Below are positions 43,952-52,693 of a DNA stretch of 64,000 nucleotides, piece after piece. Below the pieces are notes generated by a model that was given only the letters and a program-made list of their open reading frames with translations, searched no databases and was not told the origin of the DNA. The stretch spans positions 1,903,497 to 1,967,496 of the forward strand of contig CP129489.1 in the NCBI GenBank assembly GCA_030584065.1. Direction: 5' to 3'. The position numbers and the translations under genes were made by a program. How positions within the stretch are numbered: the first letter of the stretch is position 1; each line of letters begins with the position of its first letter. Source of the DNA: Flavobacteriales bacterium (GTDB lineage Bacteria; Bacteroidota; Bacteroidia; Flavobacteriales_F; PHOS-HE28).

Positions 43952-43983
43952 CTCTGATCCTCTGATTCTCTGATCATCTGATC
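43952..43983. repeat. Octamer repeat array, right inverted copy
   Basis: Four units on the opposite strand (CTCTGATC, CTCTGATT, CTCTGATC, ATCTGATC), just past the stop codon of the sigma factor gene. With the left array it can form a long stem across the intergenic region. That makes it a possible terminator/processing structure or the ends of a small mobile element. Confidence 0.7.
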
Positions 43984-43987
43984 GGGC

Positions 43988-44596
43988 TCAGATCGTGTCC
44001 TTGCGCGCGTCGAGGAGGCCCATGAGGAATTCGCGGGCGCGGAAGAGCTGGGCCTTGACGGTGCCCAGGGGCAGGTCGAGCTCCTCGGCGATCTCCTCGT
44101 AGCTGTATTCCTTGTAGTAGCGCAGCTCCACGAGGGTGCGGTAACGCGGCTTCAGCTTCTCCACCACCTCGCGCATGATGGCGTTCTTCTGCTCGCGGAT
44201 GGTGACCTCGGCGGGATCGAGGCCATGACCCTTGAGCTCGATGGTCATCTCATCGCCGTCGTCGGTGCCGATGGGCGCATCGATGGAGAAGGTCTTCTTC
44301 TTCTGCTTGCGGATCCAGTCGATGCAGTTGTTGGAGGCGATCTTGAAGAGCCAGGTGCTGAAGGCGTAGTTGGGGGTGTACTGCTTCAGGCGGTTGAAGG
44401 CCTTCCCGAAGGCCTCGATGGTGAGGTCCTCCGCGTCGTCCTTGTTGTTGATCATCTTCAACAGCATGAAGTAGATGGAGTCGCGGTAGCGGCTCATCAA
44501 CTCGGCATAGGCCTTCTGGTCGCCCTTGTCCACGGCGCGCCGCACGAGGAGGTAGTCGTATCGGGCCTTCTCGCTGAGGTTCTCGTTCACTTCCAT
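43988..44596 (-). CDS. RNA polymerase sigma factor, sigma-70 (ECF-like) family
   Basis: The 202-residue protein has a sigma-70 region 2 (AYAELMSRYRDSIYFMLLKMIN...DAEDLTIEAFGKAFNRLKQY, then FSTWLFKIASNNCIDWIRK). A linker follows, then region 4 (LKPRYRTLVELRYYKEYSYEEIAEELDLPLGTVKAQLFRARE). No anti-sigma gene is adjacent. Bacteroidota genomes have a conserved ECF factor of this kind, thought to have a general role. Start ATG 44596 is chosen because residues before it do not fit the family. It overlaps the end of the glycosyltransferase gene by 10 bp, so the two are translationally coupled. Confidence 0.93.
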   Translation of the reverse strand: MEVNENLSEKARYDYLLVRRAVDKGDQKAYAELMSRYRDSIYFMLLKMINNKDDAEDLTIEAFGKAFNRLKQYTPNYAFSTWLFKIASNNCIDWIRKQKKKTFSIDAPIGTDDGDEMTIELKGHGLDPAEVTIREQKNAIMREVVEKLKPRYRTLVELRYYKEYSYEEIAEELDLPLGTVKAQLFRAREFLMGLLDARKDTI

Positions 44597-45687
44597 CGCT
44601 TGGGCTTTACGAGGATCGTGCTGGCATAGAGCAACGGATCCAAAAGTAGGAACAGCCATTCCAGGGGCAGCGCGAACCACGCCACGGCCCCGGCCTGGAG
44701 CCGGCGCAGCGCGCTGATGGTGACCGGCAGGAGCAGGAGCAGCTGGGCGCCCAGGCCGATGGCGGCCTCGGCCCAGCGCTGCTGGTGCGCGAGAAGGGCC
44801 AGCGCCGCCCAGAACACGAGCCGGGCGAGCGGCAGCAGCATGAGCAGCACCTGGTGACCGAAGCGGTAGTGCACCGCAGTGGTGTAGTGCCGCCGCTTCC
44901 TGCGGATCCAGGCGGCGAGGCCGGGGGTGGGGCGCGTGGTCATGAAGCTGCGCGGATCGGCCACCACAGCGGTGTTGCCGCGCCGGGCCACCTCGTTGAT
45001 GAAGAGGTCGTCATCGCCGCTCATGAGGTGGTTGTGGCGGCGCGGGCCGCTGGCGCCGAAGAAGACCTCGCTGGCGTAGCCCAGGTTGCGCCCCACGCCC
45101 ATGTACGGCACGCCGGCCTGCGCGAAGCCCATGAACTGCATGGCCTTGACGGCCCCATCGTAGCGCTCCAGGATGGAGCCCAGGCCCGGCGACTTGGCGT
45201 AGGGGCTGTGCCCGATGACGATGCGGCGGCCGCTGCGGAAGCCCGCCGCCATCACCGAGATCCAGTCGCGGCCGGGGGGTACGCAGTCGGCATCGGTGAG
45301 CAGCACGAAGGGGTGCCTGGCGGCCCGTACGCCCACGCCCAGGGCGATCTTCTTGCCGTAATTGAATTTCTCGTCGGCCTGGATGTTCACCGGCCGGAGC
45401 CTCGGGTGATGGGGCTTCATCCATTGCAGGATCTCCCAGGTGTCGTCGTCGCTGCGGTCGTTCACCACCACCACCTCGAACTCGCGGTGGTCCTGGTCCA
45501 TGAGCACCGGGATGAGCTCCTCCAGCGTGCGGGCCTCGTTGCGTGCGCAGATCACCACGCTCACGGGGAGGTCGCGGTCGGGCTCCACCTCGCGCTTGCC
45601 GAAAGCCAGCCGGGTGAACATGAGGGCGTGGTAGGCCAGCAGCACGATGAGCGCGCCCAGCAGCACCTGGAATTCGATGGACCACAT
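44587..45687 (-). CDS. Membrane-anchored family 2 glycosyltransferase
   Basis: The 366-residue protein has an N-terminal membrane helix (FQVLLGALIVLLAYHALMF). A GT-A catalytic domain follows with VSVVICARNEARTLEELIP, VVVVNDRSDDDTW, the nucleotide-sugar motif LLTDADCVPP (DxD-like) and SGDDDLFINEVARRG. The motif RRKRRHYTTAVHYR lies where processive enzymes carry QxxRW. Two or three C-terminal membrane helices follow. It adds sugars on the cytoplasmic membrane face, perhaps for envelope polysaccharide; the substrate is unknown. It precedes the sigma factor gene in one operon and diverges from tgt across 148 bp. Confidence 0.9.
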   Translation of the reverse strand: MWSIEFQVLLGALIVLLAYHALMFTRLAFGKREVEPDRDLPVSVVICARNEARTLEELIPVLMDQDHREFEVVVVNDRSDDDTWEILQWMKPHHPRLRPVNIQADEKFNYGKKIALGVGVRAARHPFVLLTDADCVPPGRDWISVMAAGFRSGRRIVIGHSPYAKSPGLGSILERYDGAVKAMQFMGFAQAGVPYMGVGRNLGYASEVFFGASGPRRHNHLMSGDDDLFINEVARRGNTAVVADPRSFMTTRPTPGLAAWIRRKRRHYTTAVHYRFGHQVLLMLLPLARLVFWAALALLAHQQRWAEAAIGLGAQLLLLLPVTISALRRLQAGAVAWFALPLEWLFLLLDPLLYASTILVKPKRWK

Positions 45688-45835
45688 GGAGAACGGCCGG
45701 TGCGCAAGCGGCCCCGGAGCGCTGGCGAAGCTATCCGGGGGCCTCGCGGGCGTCCCCCTGCGGGCGGGCCAGTTATGAACACCGGCAGCGGGGAAGACCC
45801 AGCGCCGGGCCCTCTACCTTCGCGGCCCTTCGCCC

Positions 45836-46966
45836 ATGCGCTTCGACCTCCTGGCCACGGACCCGGCCTCCAACGCCCGCGCCGGGCTGCTGCACACCGA
45901 CCACGGCGCCATCCCCACCCCCGTGTTCATGCCCGTGGGCACCCTGGGCGCCGTGAAGGCCGTGCATCCGCGCGAGCTGCGCAACGACCTGGACGCGCCG
46001 ATCATGCTGAGCAACACCTACCACCTGTACCTGCGGCCCGGGACGGAGGTGCTGGAGCATGCGGGCGGGCTGCACCGGTTCAACGGGTGGGACCGCCCCA
46101 TCCTCACCGACAGCGGGGGCTTCCAGGTGCACTCGCTCAGCGACATCCGCAAGATCACCGAGGAGGGCGTGAAGTTCCAGAGCCACATCGACGGCAGCCG
46201 CCACCTCTTCACCCCCGAGCGCGTGATGGACATCCAGCGCAGCATCGGGGCCGACATCTGCATGGCCTTCGACGAGTGCACGCCCTGGCCCTGCGAGCAG
46301 GCCTATGCCGAGAAGAGCATGCACCTGACCCACCGCTGGCTGGACCGCTGCATCGCGCGCTTCAGCAGCACCGCCCCCAGGTACGGGCACGAGCAGGCGC
46401 TCTTCCCCATCGTGCAGGGCAGCACCTTCCCCGAGCTGCGCAAGCGGAGCAGCGAGTACATCGCCGCCAAGGGTGCCGTGGGCAATGCCATCGGAGGCCT
46501 CAGCGTGGGCGAGCCCGAGGAGGAGATGTATGCCATGGCGGAACTGTGCTGCGGCATCCTGCCGAATGACAGGCCCCGCTACCTGATGGGCGTGGGCACC
46601 CCCTGGAACCTGCTGGAGAATATGGCCCGCGGCGTGGACATGTTCGATTGCGTGATGCCCACCCGCAACGGCCGCAACGGCATGCTCTTCACGCGGGAAG
46701 GCGTGGTGAACATCAAGAACAAGCAGTGGGCCGACGACCATTCGCCCTTGGACCCCGGCGGACACAGCTGGGTGGACACCGCCTACTCCCGCGCCTTCGT
46801 GCGCCACCTCTTCCAGAGCGGGGAGATGCTGGGGCAGCAGATCGCCAGCCTGCACAACCTGGGCTTCTACCTGGCGTTGATGCAGGAGGCCCGCGAACGC
46901 ATCCTGGACGGTAGCTTCACCAGCTGGAAGAACACGTTGCTGCCGAAACTGAAGGTGAGACAATGA
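45836..46966 (+). CDS. tgt: tRNA-guanine(34) transglycosylase
   Basis: Tgt exchanges guanine 34 in GUN-anticodon tRNAs for a queuosine precursor. The 376-residue protein has the catalytic LTDSGGFQVHSL (Asp near 92) and GGLSVGEPEEEM, then the nucleophile region YLMGVGTP and DMFDCVMPTRNGRNG. In most bacterial Tgt a CxCxxC plus His zinc site follows. Here the segment reads DPGGHSWVDTAYSRAFVRHLF, with no cysteines, so the structural zinc is probably lost. To my knowledge Tgt proteins of Bacteroidota share this change. The next gene is an LptF/G-type permease, a common neighbour in the phylum. Confidence 0.96.
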   Translation: MRFDLLATDPASNARAGLLHTDHGAIPTPVFMPVGTLGAVKAVHPRELRNDLDAPIMLSNTYHLYLRPGTEVLEHAGGLHRFNGWDRPILTDSGGFQVHSLSDIRKITEEGVKFQSHIDGSRHLFTPERVMDIQRSIGADICMAFDECTPWPCEQAYAEKSMHLTHRWLDRCIARFSSTAPRYGHEQALFPIVQGSTFPELRKRSSEYIAAKGAVGNAIGGLSVGEPEEEMYAMAELCCGILPNDRPRYLMGVGTPWNLLENMARGVDMFDCVMPTRNGRNGMLFTREGVVNIKNKQWADDHSPLDPGGHSWVDTAYSRAFVRHLFQSGEMLGQQIASLHNLGFYLALMQEARERILDGSFTSWKNTLLPKLKVRQ

Positions 46967-46990
46967 TGATGCGCCACATCGACGTTCAGC

Positions 46991-47046
46991 TTCGGGCTTC
47001 GGGCCGCGGGCTTGTCCCGGATCCAGCCCGCAGCCCGAGGCCCGTG
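46991..47046. repeat. Long imperfect hairpin between tgt and the LptF/G permease gene
   Basis: Two 22-nt arms (46991-47012 and 47025-47046) pair at 18 positions around a 12-nt loop. They are made of repeated CGGGC words. It sits 25 bp after the tgt stop and 36 bp before the next ATG. It could be a terminator, an mRNA stabiliser or a dispersed REP-like element. Confidence 0.6.
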
Positions 47047-47081
47047 GCCCGTGCGCAGGCCCTTGCGCGATAGCCCTGCAC

Positions 47082-48161
47082 ATGCTCCGCATCCTCGACC
47101 GCTACATCCTGAGCCGGTTCCTCGGCACCTTCTTCTTCATGCTGGTGCTGATCATGCTCATCGCGGTGGTCTTCGACCTCAGTGAGAAGACCGAGGATTT
47201 CGCCGGAACGAAGGCCACCACGGGCGAGATCATCCTCGACTACTACGTCAACTTCGTGGTGTTCTACGCCAACCGGTTCAGCGGCCTGTTCACCTTCCTC
47301 GCGGTGCTGCTCTTCACCAGCCGGCTGGCGCACCGCAGCGAGGTGATCGCCATGCTCAGCAGCGGGGTGAGCTTCCCGCGCATCATGTGGCCCTACTTCC
47401 TGGGCGCAACGCTCCTCACCATCCTCTCCCTGGTCATCAACCACCTGGTGCTGCCCAAGGCCAACGAGGTGCGCCTCGCCTTCGAGGAAGCCTACATCCG
47501 CGTCACCTTCTCGGTGAAGGACCGGCACCTGCACCGCGAGATCGAGCCGGGCACCATCGCCTATTGCGAGCGCTACGGCGCCAAGGAGCGCACCCTCTAC
47601 ACCTTCGGCCTGGAGCGGTGGGAGAACGGCGCGCTGCGCAGCAAGCTCGATGCCGACCGTGCCGAGTACGACAGCCTGGGCGGCCGCTGGCGCATCATCA
47701 ACTACAGCGCCCGCACCATGGGGCCCGAGGGCGACCGCCTCACGCGCGGCGCCCTCCTCGACACCGTGCTGCCCCTGCGCCCCGAGGACCTGGGCCAGCG
47801 CGTGGAGATGGCCATGGCCATGAGCACGCCCGAACTGAACGCCTACATCGAGAAGAAGCTGCGCCAGGGCGACGGCAAGGTGGGCCCCTACCTCATCGAG
47901 AAGCACCAGCGCACCGCCTATCCCCTGGCCACCTACATCTTCACGCTCATCGGCGTGGGCATCGCCAGCCGCAAGGTGCGCGGCGGCACGGGACTCCACC
48001 TCGCGCTCGGCGTCATGCTGGTGCTGGTGTACTTCTTCGTGGTGCAATTCACCACGGTGGCGGCCACCAATGCGGGGCTCGACCCCTTCCTGGCCGTCTG
48101 GATCCCCAACATCGGGTACGCCCTCATCGGCGCCTGGATCTACCGGAACGCGCCCAAGTAG
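47082..48161 (+). CDS. LptF/LptG family lipopolysaccharide export permease
   Basis: The 359-residue inner-membrane protein belongs to the YjgP/YjgQ family, whose members form the membrane part of the LPS transporter with LptB. It starts LRILDRYILSRFLGTFFFMLV (first helix). SRLAHRSEVIAMLSSGVSFPRI is the coupling-helix region. A periplasmic beta-jellyroll stretch follows (about 130-260), then the conserved KHQRTAYPLATYIFTLIGVGIASR and further C-terminal helices. Bacteroidota often encode one such permease next to tgt. Whether it is the F or G partner cannot be told from the sequence. Confidence 0.92.
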   Translation: MLRILDRYILSRFLGTFFFMLVLIMLIAVVFDLSEKTEDFAGTKATTGEIILDYYVNFVVFYANRFSGLFTFLAVLLFTSRLAHRSEVIAMLSSGVSFPRIMWPYFLGATLLTILSLVINHLVLPKANEVRLAFEEAYIRVTFSVKDRHLHREIEPGTIAYCERYGAKERTLYTFGLERWENGALRSKLDADRAEYDSLGGRWRIINYSARTMGPEGDRLTRGALLDTVLPLRPEDLGQRVEMAMAMSTPELNAYIEKKLRQGDGKVGPYLIEKHQRTAYPLATYIFTLIGVGIASRKVRGGTGLHLALGVMLVLVYFFVVQFTTVAATNAGLDPFLAVWIPNIGYALIGAWIYRNAPK

Positions 48162-48186
48162 CCTTCCCATCCTGAACGGGGATATT

Positions 48187-48204
48187 CATCGGCATTTGCC
48201 GATG
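48187..48204. promoter_or_regulatory. Perfect palindrome upstream of arsR (possible operator)
   Basis: CATCGGCA-TT-TGCCGATG is a perfect 8-2-8 inverted repeat beginning 62 bp before the arsR ATG. Its centre contains TTTG (48195-48198), which could serve as the -33 element for the TAATATTG box at 48221. A regulator bound here would block the promoter. Confidence 0.55.
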
Positions 48205-48216
48205 ATTCGCCTCTAT

Positions 48217-48232
48217 ATCGTAATATTGCGAT
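48217..48232. promoter_or_regulatory. ArsR-type operator overlapping the promoter -7 box
   Basis: ATCGTAATATTGCGAT is an imperfect AT-centred palindrome (ATCGyAATATTrCGAT) 16 bp before the arsR start. It is the kind of site bound by ArsR-family repressors. TAATATTG (48221-48228) inside it matches the Bacteroidota -7 consensus at 7 of 8 positions, so repressor binding would exclude polymerase. Arsenite would relieve this autorepression. Confidence 0.6.
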
Positions 48233-48248
48233 CTATTCAGCATCCTCC

Positions 48249-48578
48249 ATGGGCGTCACCAAGACCGACCTCTTCACCGCGCCGCAGAACCAGCTGGCCA
48301 CCTGGGCCAAGGTGCTGGGACACCCCGCGCGCATCGCCATCCTCCAGTACCTCTTGAAACAGAACGCCTGCGTGTGCGGCAGCCTGGTGGAGGAGCTGGG
48401 ACTGGCGCAGGCCACCATCAGCCAGCACCTGCGGGAGCTGAAGGATGCCGGCCTGATCACCGGCACCGTGGAAGGCACCAGCGTGTGCTACTGCATCGAA
48501 CCCAAGGCCTGGGCCAAGGCGGAGGCCGCCTTCGCCAAGCTCTTCGCCGCCTACAAACCCATCGATACCTGCTGCTAG
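48249..48578 (+). CDS. arsR: ArsR-family arsenic-responsive repressor
   Basis: The 109-residue winged-helix protein shows HPARIAILQYLLKQNACVCGSLVEELGLAQATISQHLRELKDAGLI. The CVC in the helix before the recognition helix corresponds to the arsenite-sensing cysteine pair of E. coli ArsR (CVC), and a further CC ends the protein. It should repress the arsenic operon and release DNA when As(III) binds. It is the first gene after two palindromes and is followed by arsM. Confidence 0.92.
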   Translation: MGVTKTDLFTAPQNQLATWAKVLGHPARIAILQYLLKQNACVCGSLVEELGLAQATISQHLRELKDAGLITGTVEGTSVCYCIEPKAWAKAEAAFAKLFAAYKPIDTCC

Positions 48579-48588
48579 AACAAGCAAT

Positions 48589-48641
48589 GGGCGGATCATG
48601 ATCCGCCCCAACGACGCGTACGGGCGCGTCATGACGCGCCC
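48589..48641. repeat. Two 20-bp palindromes between arsR and arsM
   Basis: GGGCGGATCATGATCCGCCC (48589-48608) and GGGCGCGTCATGACGCGCCC (48622-48641) are perfect palindromes of the same design, both followed by CAAC. The second, with its upstream ACGCGTA, matches the repeat in the NRPS-PKS gene at 27 of 28 positions. They may be dispersed REP-like elements. In the mRNA they would form hairpins ahead of the arsM start. Confidence 0.8.
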
Positions 48642-48657
48642 CAACAAGCAACAACCA

Positions 48658-49578
48658 ATGAATACCCCCCAAGAGACCAAGGACCTCGTCCGCGCCAAGT
48701 ACGCCGAGATCGCCCGCCAGGACAAGGCCACCAACGCCAGCAGCTGCTGCGGCGCCGGCGGCTGCAGCACCGAGGTGGCCACCATCATGAGCGACGACTA
48801 CACCAAGCTCGCGGGCTACAACCCCGACGCCGACCTCTCCCTGGGCTGCGGACTCCCCACGGAGTTCGCGCAGATCACCCCCGGCCACACCGTGCTCGAC
48901 CTCGGCAGCGGCGCCGGCAACGACTGCTTCGTGGCCCGCGCGGCAACCGGTCCCGATGGGCGCGTGATCGGCGTGGACTTCACCCCCGAGATGATCGCCA
49001 AGGCCAGGGACAACGCCCGCAAGCTGGACTACCAGAACGTGGAGTTCCGGCAGGGCGACATCGAGGCGCTGCCCCTTTCCGCCTGCATGGTGGACGTGGT
49101 GGTGAGCAACTGCGTGCTGAACCTGGTGCCCGACAAGCGGAAGGCGTTCAGCGAGGTGCTGCGCGTGCTGAAGCCCGGCGGGCACTTCAGCATCAGCGAT
49201 GTGGTGCTGGTGGGCGAACTGCCCCCTGCGATCCAGGGCGCAGCCGAGATGTACGCGGGTTGCGTGAGCGGCGCGCTGCAGGAGAGCGAATACCTCGGCA
49301 TCATCCGCGAGCTGGGCTTCGAGGATATCACCGTACAGAAGCGCAAGCCCATCGTGGTGCCGGACGATATCCTCACGAACTACCTGAACGCCGAGGAGCT
49401 CGCCGCCTTCAAGGCCAGCGGCACGGGCATCTTCAGCATCACCGTGTTTGCCCGCAAGAGCAGCGTGGACTGCTGCGCGCCCAAAGCGGAAAAGCAGGCC
49501 CTGAAGGCCCCCACCCCCGCCAACCCCGAAGGCATCCATGCCCTGCCGGGCTGCGACCTGGGCGCGGGCTGCTGCTGA
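48658..49578 (+). CDS. arsM: Arsenite S-adenosylmethionine methyltransferase
   Basis: ArsM methylates As(III) with SAM to methyl- and dimethylarsenicals. The 306-residue protein carries the SAM motif VLDLGSGAGNDCFVA near 80. It also has the three conserved arsenic-binding cysteines in their usual contexts: SLGCGLP, VVSNCVLNLVP and YAGCVSGAL. Extra cysteine pairs occur near the N-terminus (SSCCGAGGCS) and in the C-terminal tail (DCCAPK and a final GAGCC), which could bind additional As(III). ATG 48658 is preferred because the upstream in-frame residues come from the palindromic repeats. Confidence 0.95.
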   Translation: MNTPQETKDLVRAKYAEIARQDKATNASSCCGAGGCSTEVATIMSDDYTKLAGYNPDADLSLGCGLPTEFAQITPGHTVLDLGSGAGNDCFVARAATGPDGRVIGVDFTPEMIAKARDNARKLDYQNVEFRQGDIEALPLSACMVDVVVSNCVLNLVPDKRKAFSEVLRVLKPGGHFSISDVVLVGELPPAIQGAAEMYAGCVSGALQESEYLGIIRELGFEDITVQKRKPIVVPDDILTNYLNAEELAAFKASGTGIFSITVFARKSSVDCCAPKAEKQALKAPTPANPEGIHALPGCDLGAGCC

Positions 49579-49596
49579 GCGTACGATTCTGCCACC

Positions 49597-50274
49597 ATGC
49601 TGCTTCCCACCCTGCTCCTGTCGCTGCTCTTGCCTGACGCACCCATGGACCGCACCCTGTACCCCGACCTGCAACGCTATGTGGACGACCGTGTGGTGCC
49701 CGCCATGACCGCCATCCCTGCCGAGCGCAAGGAAAGCCTCGACCTCATCGCGGCCTTCGTGAAGGAGCGCAAGGCCGCCGGTGCCACGGCCGACCTCACC
49801 TTCATCTGCACGCACAACAGCCGGCGCAGTCACCTGAGCCAGCTGTGGGCGGCCACCGCGGCCTGGAGCTTTGGTCAGGACCATGTGCGCACCTACAGCG
49901 GCGGCACGGAGGCCACGGCCTTCAACCCGCGTGCGGTGGCGGCGGTGGAGCGCGCTGGATTCCAGGTGGTGAAGCCCGAAGGGAAGAACCCGATGTACGA
50001 GGTGTCGTTCGCGAAGGACCGCGCGGCGGAACGCTGCTGGAGCAAGGTGTACAACGACCCCGCCAATCCGCAGAAAGAGTTCTGCGCGGTGATGACCTGC
50101 TCGGAGGCGGACAAGAATTGCCCGATCGTGTTCGGCGCCATGGACCGCATCAGCCTGCCCTACAACGACCCCAAGGAGGCTGATGGCACGCCCGAGGAGG
50201 CCACGCGCTACGACGAGCGCTGCCTGCAGATCGCGGCGGAACTGTGGTACGTGATGCAGCAGGCCGCGCGTTGA
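49597..50274 (+). CDS. Low-molecular-weight phosphatase-like arsenate reductase
   Basis: The protein has up to 225 residues. The catalytic P-loop CTHNSRRSHLSQ (Cx5R) near residue 70 and the downstream SGGTEATAFNPRAV block are typical of the Bacteroidota proteins annotated as protein-tyrosine phosphatase or arsenate reductase. VMTCSEADKNCPIVFGA and SLPYNDPKEADGTPEE complete the pattern. In an arsenic operon it most likely reduces As(V) to As(III) for export. The first 16 residues (MLLPTLLLSLLLPDAP) are hydrophobic. A start at ATG 49645 (MDRTLYPDLQRYV) would give a cytoplasmic protein, as expected for a reductase. Confidence 0.85.
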   Translation: MLLPTLLLSLLLPDAPMDRTLYPDLQRYVDDRVVPAMTAIPAERKESLDLIAAFVKERKAAGATADLTFICTHNSRRSHLSQLWAATAAWSFGQDHVRTYSGGTEATAFNPRAVAAVERAGFQVVKPEGKNPMYEVSFAKDRAAERCWSKVYNDPANPQKEFCAVMTCSEADKNCPIVFGAMDRISLPYNDPKEADGTPEEATRYDERCLQIAAELWYVMQQAAR

Positions 50275-50278
50275 CAGC

Positions 50279-50364
50279 TCACCACAGAGGCACAGAGGGC
50301 ACGGAGCACCTATGCCGGAGCACCTGCTCATCTTTTCTCTGTGTCCTCCGTGCCTCTGTGGTGA
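50279..50364. repeat. MITE-like inverted repeat inside the ars operon
   Basis: TCACCACAGAGGCAC (50279-50293) is exactly complementary to GTGCCTCTGTGGTGA (50350-50364), with partly paired inner sequence and about 56 bp between the arms. The left arm contains CACAGAG twice. Repeats with this wording occur between genes in many bacteria. It separates the arsenate reductase from the exporter gene without breaking the gene order. Confidence 0.75.
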
Positions 50365-50380
50365 ATGAACCGACTCCTCG

Positions 50381-51421
<1,041 letters not shown>

Positions 51422-51436
51422 GGATATCTTCAAGCC

Positions 51437-51892
51437 ATGGACGCCCGCACCGCCTCCCTCCTCGCCCTCTTCACCGAAGGCCGCACCCGTTTCACCAACC
51501 TGCTGGACAAGCTCACCGAGGCCGACCTGCCGAAGAAGCTCGCTCCCGCGCCCAACAGCATCGGCTTCCTGGTGCGGCACATCGGCGATGTGGAACTGCT
51601 CTTCGCCAAGAACGTGTTCGGCTTGCAAGGCGTGAACGTGCATGCCAGTACCGTTGCGAAGGGGCACGACACCGGCGAGTGGACCGACCTGGCCGCACTG
51701 AAAACCTACGTGCAGCAGAGCGCCGATACCCTGCGCCGTGCCATCGAAGCAACGAGCGCAGCCGACTGGGACACCGTGATCGAGACGAAGGAATTCGGGA
51801 AGAAGACCAAGGCCGAAGCGCTGGGCCGCATCGTGACGCACACGGCCTACCATGCCGGGCAGATCGGGATTATCCTCAAGTACGGCGCTTGA
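51437..51892 (+). CDS. DinB-family protein
   Basis: The 151-residue four-helix protein has the DinB/YfiT pattern. One candidate metal-binding histidine is in SIGFLVRHIGDVELLF near residue 48 and two are in VTHTAYHAGQIGIIL near 134-138. Members are metal-dependent, sometimes thiol S-transferases (bacillithiol or mycothiol related). In this operon, 15 bp after acr3 and 15 bp before the TauE-like gene, a thiol-conjugation role in arsenic handling is conceivable but unproven. Confidence 0.85.
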   Translation: MDARTASLLALFTEGRTRFTNLLDKLTEADLPKKLAPAPNSIGFLVRHIGDVELLFAKNVFGLQGVNVHASTVAKGHDTGEWTDLAALKTYVQQSADTLRRAIEATSAADWDTVIETKEFGKKTKAEALGRIVTHTAYHAGQIGIILKYGA

Positions 51893-51907
51893 TTCCGCGG
51901 TGCGCCC

Positions 51908-52675
51908 ATGGACGCCTCCCACCTCCTCATCCCCGCTGTAGCACTGGCCGCCTCGCTGGTCACGCTGATCAGCGGCTTCGGGCTGGGCACCTTGCTGCTG
52001 CCGGTGTTCGCGCTGTTCTTCCCGCTGGAAGTGGCCATCGGGCTCACGGCGGTGGTGCACCTGCTCAACAACCTCTTCAAGCTGGGCCTGCTGTGGAAGG
52101 ACATCCATTGGAGCACCGTGCTGCGCTTCGGTGTGCCGGGCATCGTGGGGGCCTACCTCGGCGCGCGGCTCATGCTGCTATTGGGCGCGCGTGATGCGCT
52201 CTACCAAGGCCTGGTCCATCCCGTGGACCCGCTCGATCTGGTCATCGCCGGGCTGATGCTCGTCTTCGGCCTGTTCGAGCTCTCGAAGACCCTCAACACG
52301 CTCTCCCTGCCACCGCGCTGGATGGTGCCCGGCGGACTGATCAGCGGATTCTTCGGCGGACTCAGCGGACACCAGGGTGCATTGCGCAGCCTCTTCCTGT
52401 TGCGCAGCGGACTCGCCAAGGAGGCCTTCATCGCCAGCGGCGTCGCCATCGCCTGCCTGGTGGACCTCACCCGCCTGCCCGCCTACGCCACCAAGGACCT
52501 GGAGGCCGTCGCGCAGGAACAAGGCCTGCTGCTGCTGGCCAGCACGCTCGCGGCCTTCCTCGGTGCCTGGTGGGGCAAGAAGCTCATCCCCAAGGTGACC
52601 ATGCGCGGCGTGCAGCTCACCGTAGGTGTGCTGATCCTCGCCATCTCTGTGATGCTCGCAACGGGCATCATCTAG
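51908..52675 (+). CDS. TauE/SafE-family sulfite/sulfonate-type exporter
   Basis: The 255-residue membrane protein has about eight hydrophobic helices. The two-fold repeat typical of the family shows in LLIPAVALAASLVTLISGFGLGTLLLPVFALFF and GGLISGFFGGLSGHQGALRSLFLL. Family members move sulfur oxyanions or organosulfonates across the membrane. Its position between arsenic genes and a rhodanese fusion suggests handling of sulfur species made during arsenic or sulfide detoxification. That is inference. It is 18 bp upstream of the MFS-rhodanese gene. Confidence 0.9.
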   Translation: MDASHLLIPAVALAASLVTLISGFGLGTLLLPVFALFFPLEVAIGLTAVVHLLNNLFKLGLLWKDIHWSTVLRFGVPGIVGAYLGARLMLLLGARDALYQGLVHPVDPLDLVIAGLMLVFGLFELSKTLNTLSLPPRWMVPGGLISGFFGGLSGHQGALRSLFLLRSGLAKEAFIASGVAIACLVDLTRLPAYATKDLEAVAQEQGLLLLASTLAAFLGAWWGKKLIPKVTMRGVQLTVGVLILAISVMLATGII

Positions 52676-52693
52676 CGGTCAACGCAACCTGCC

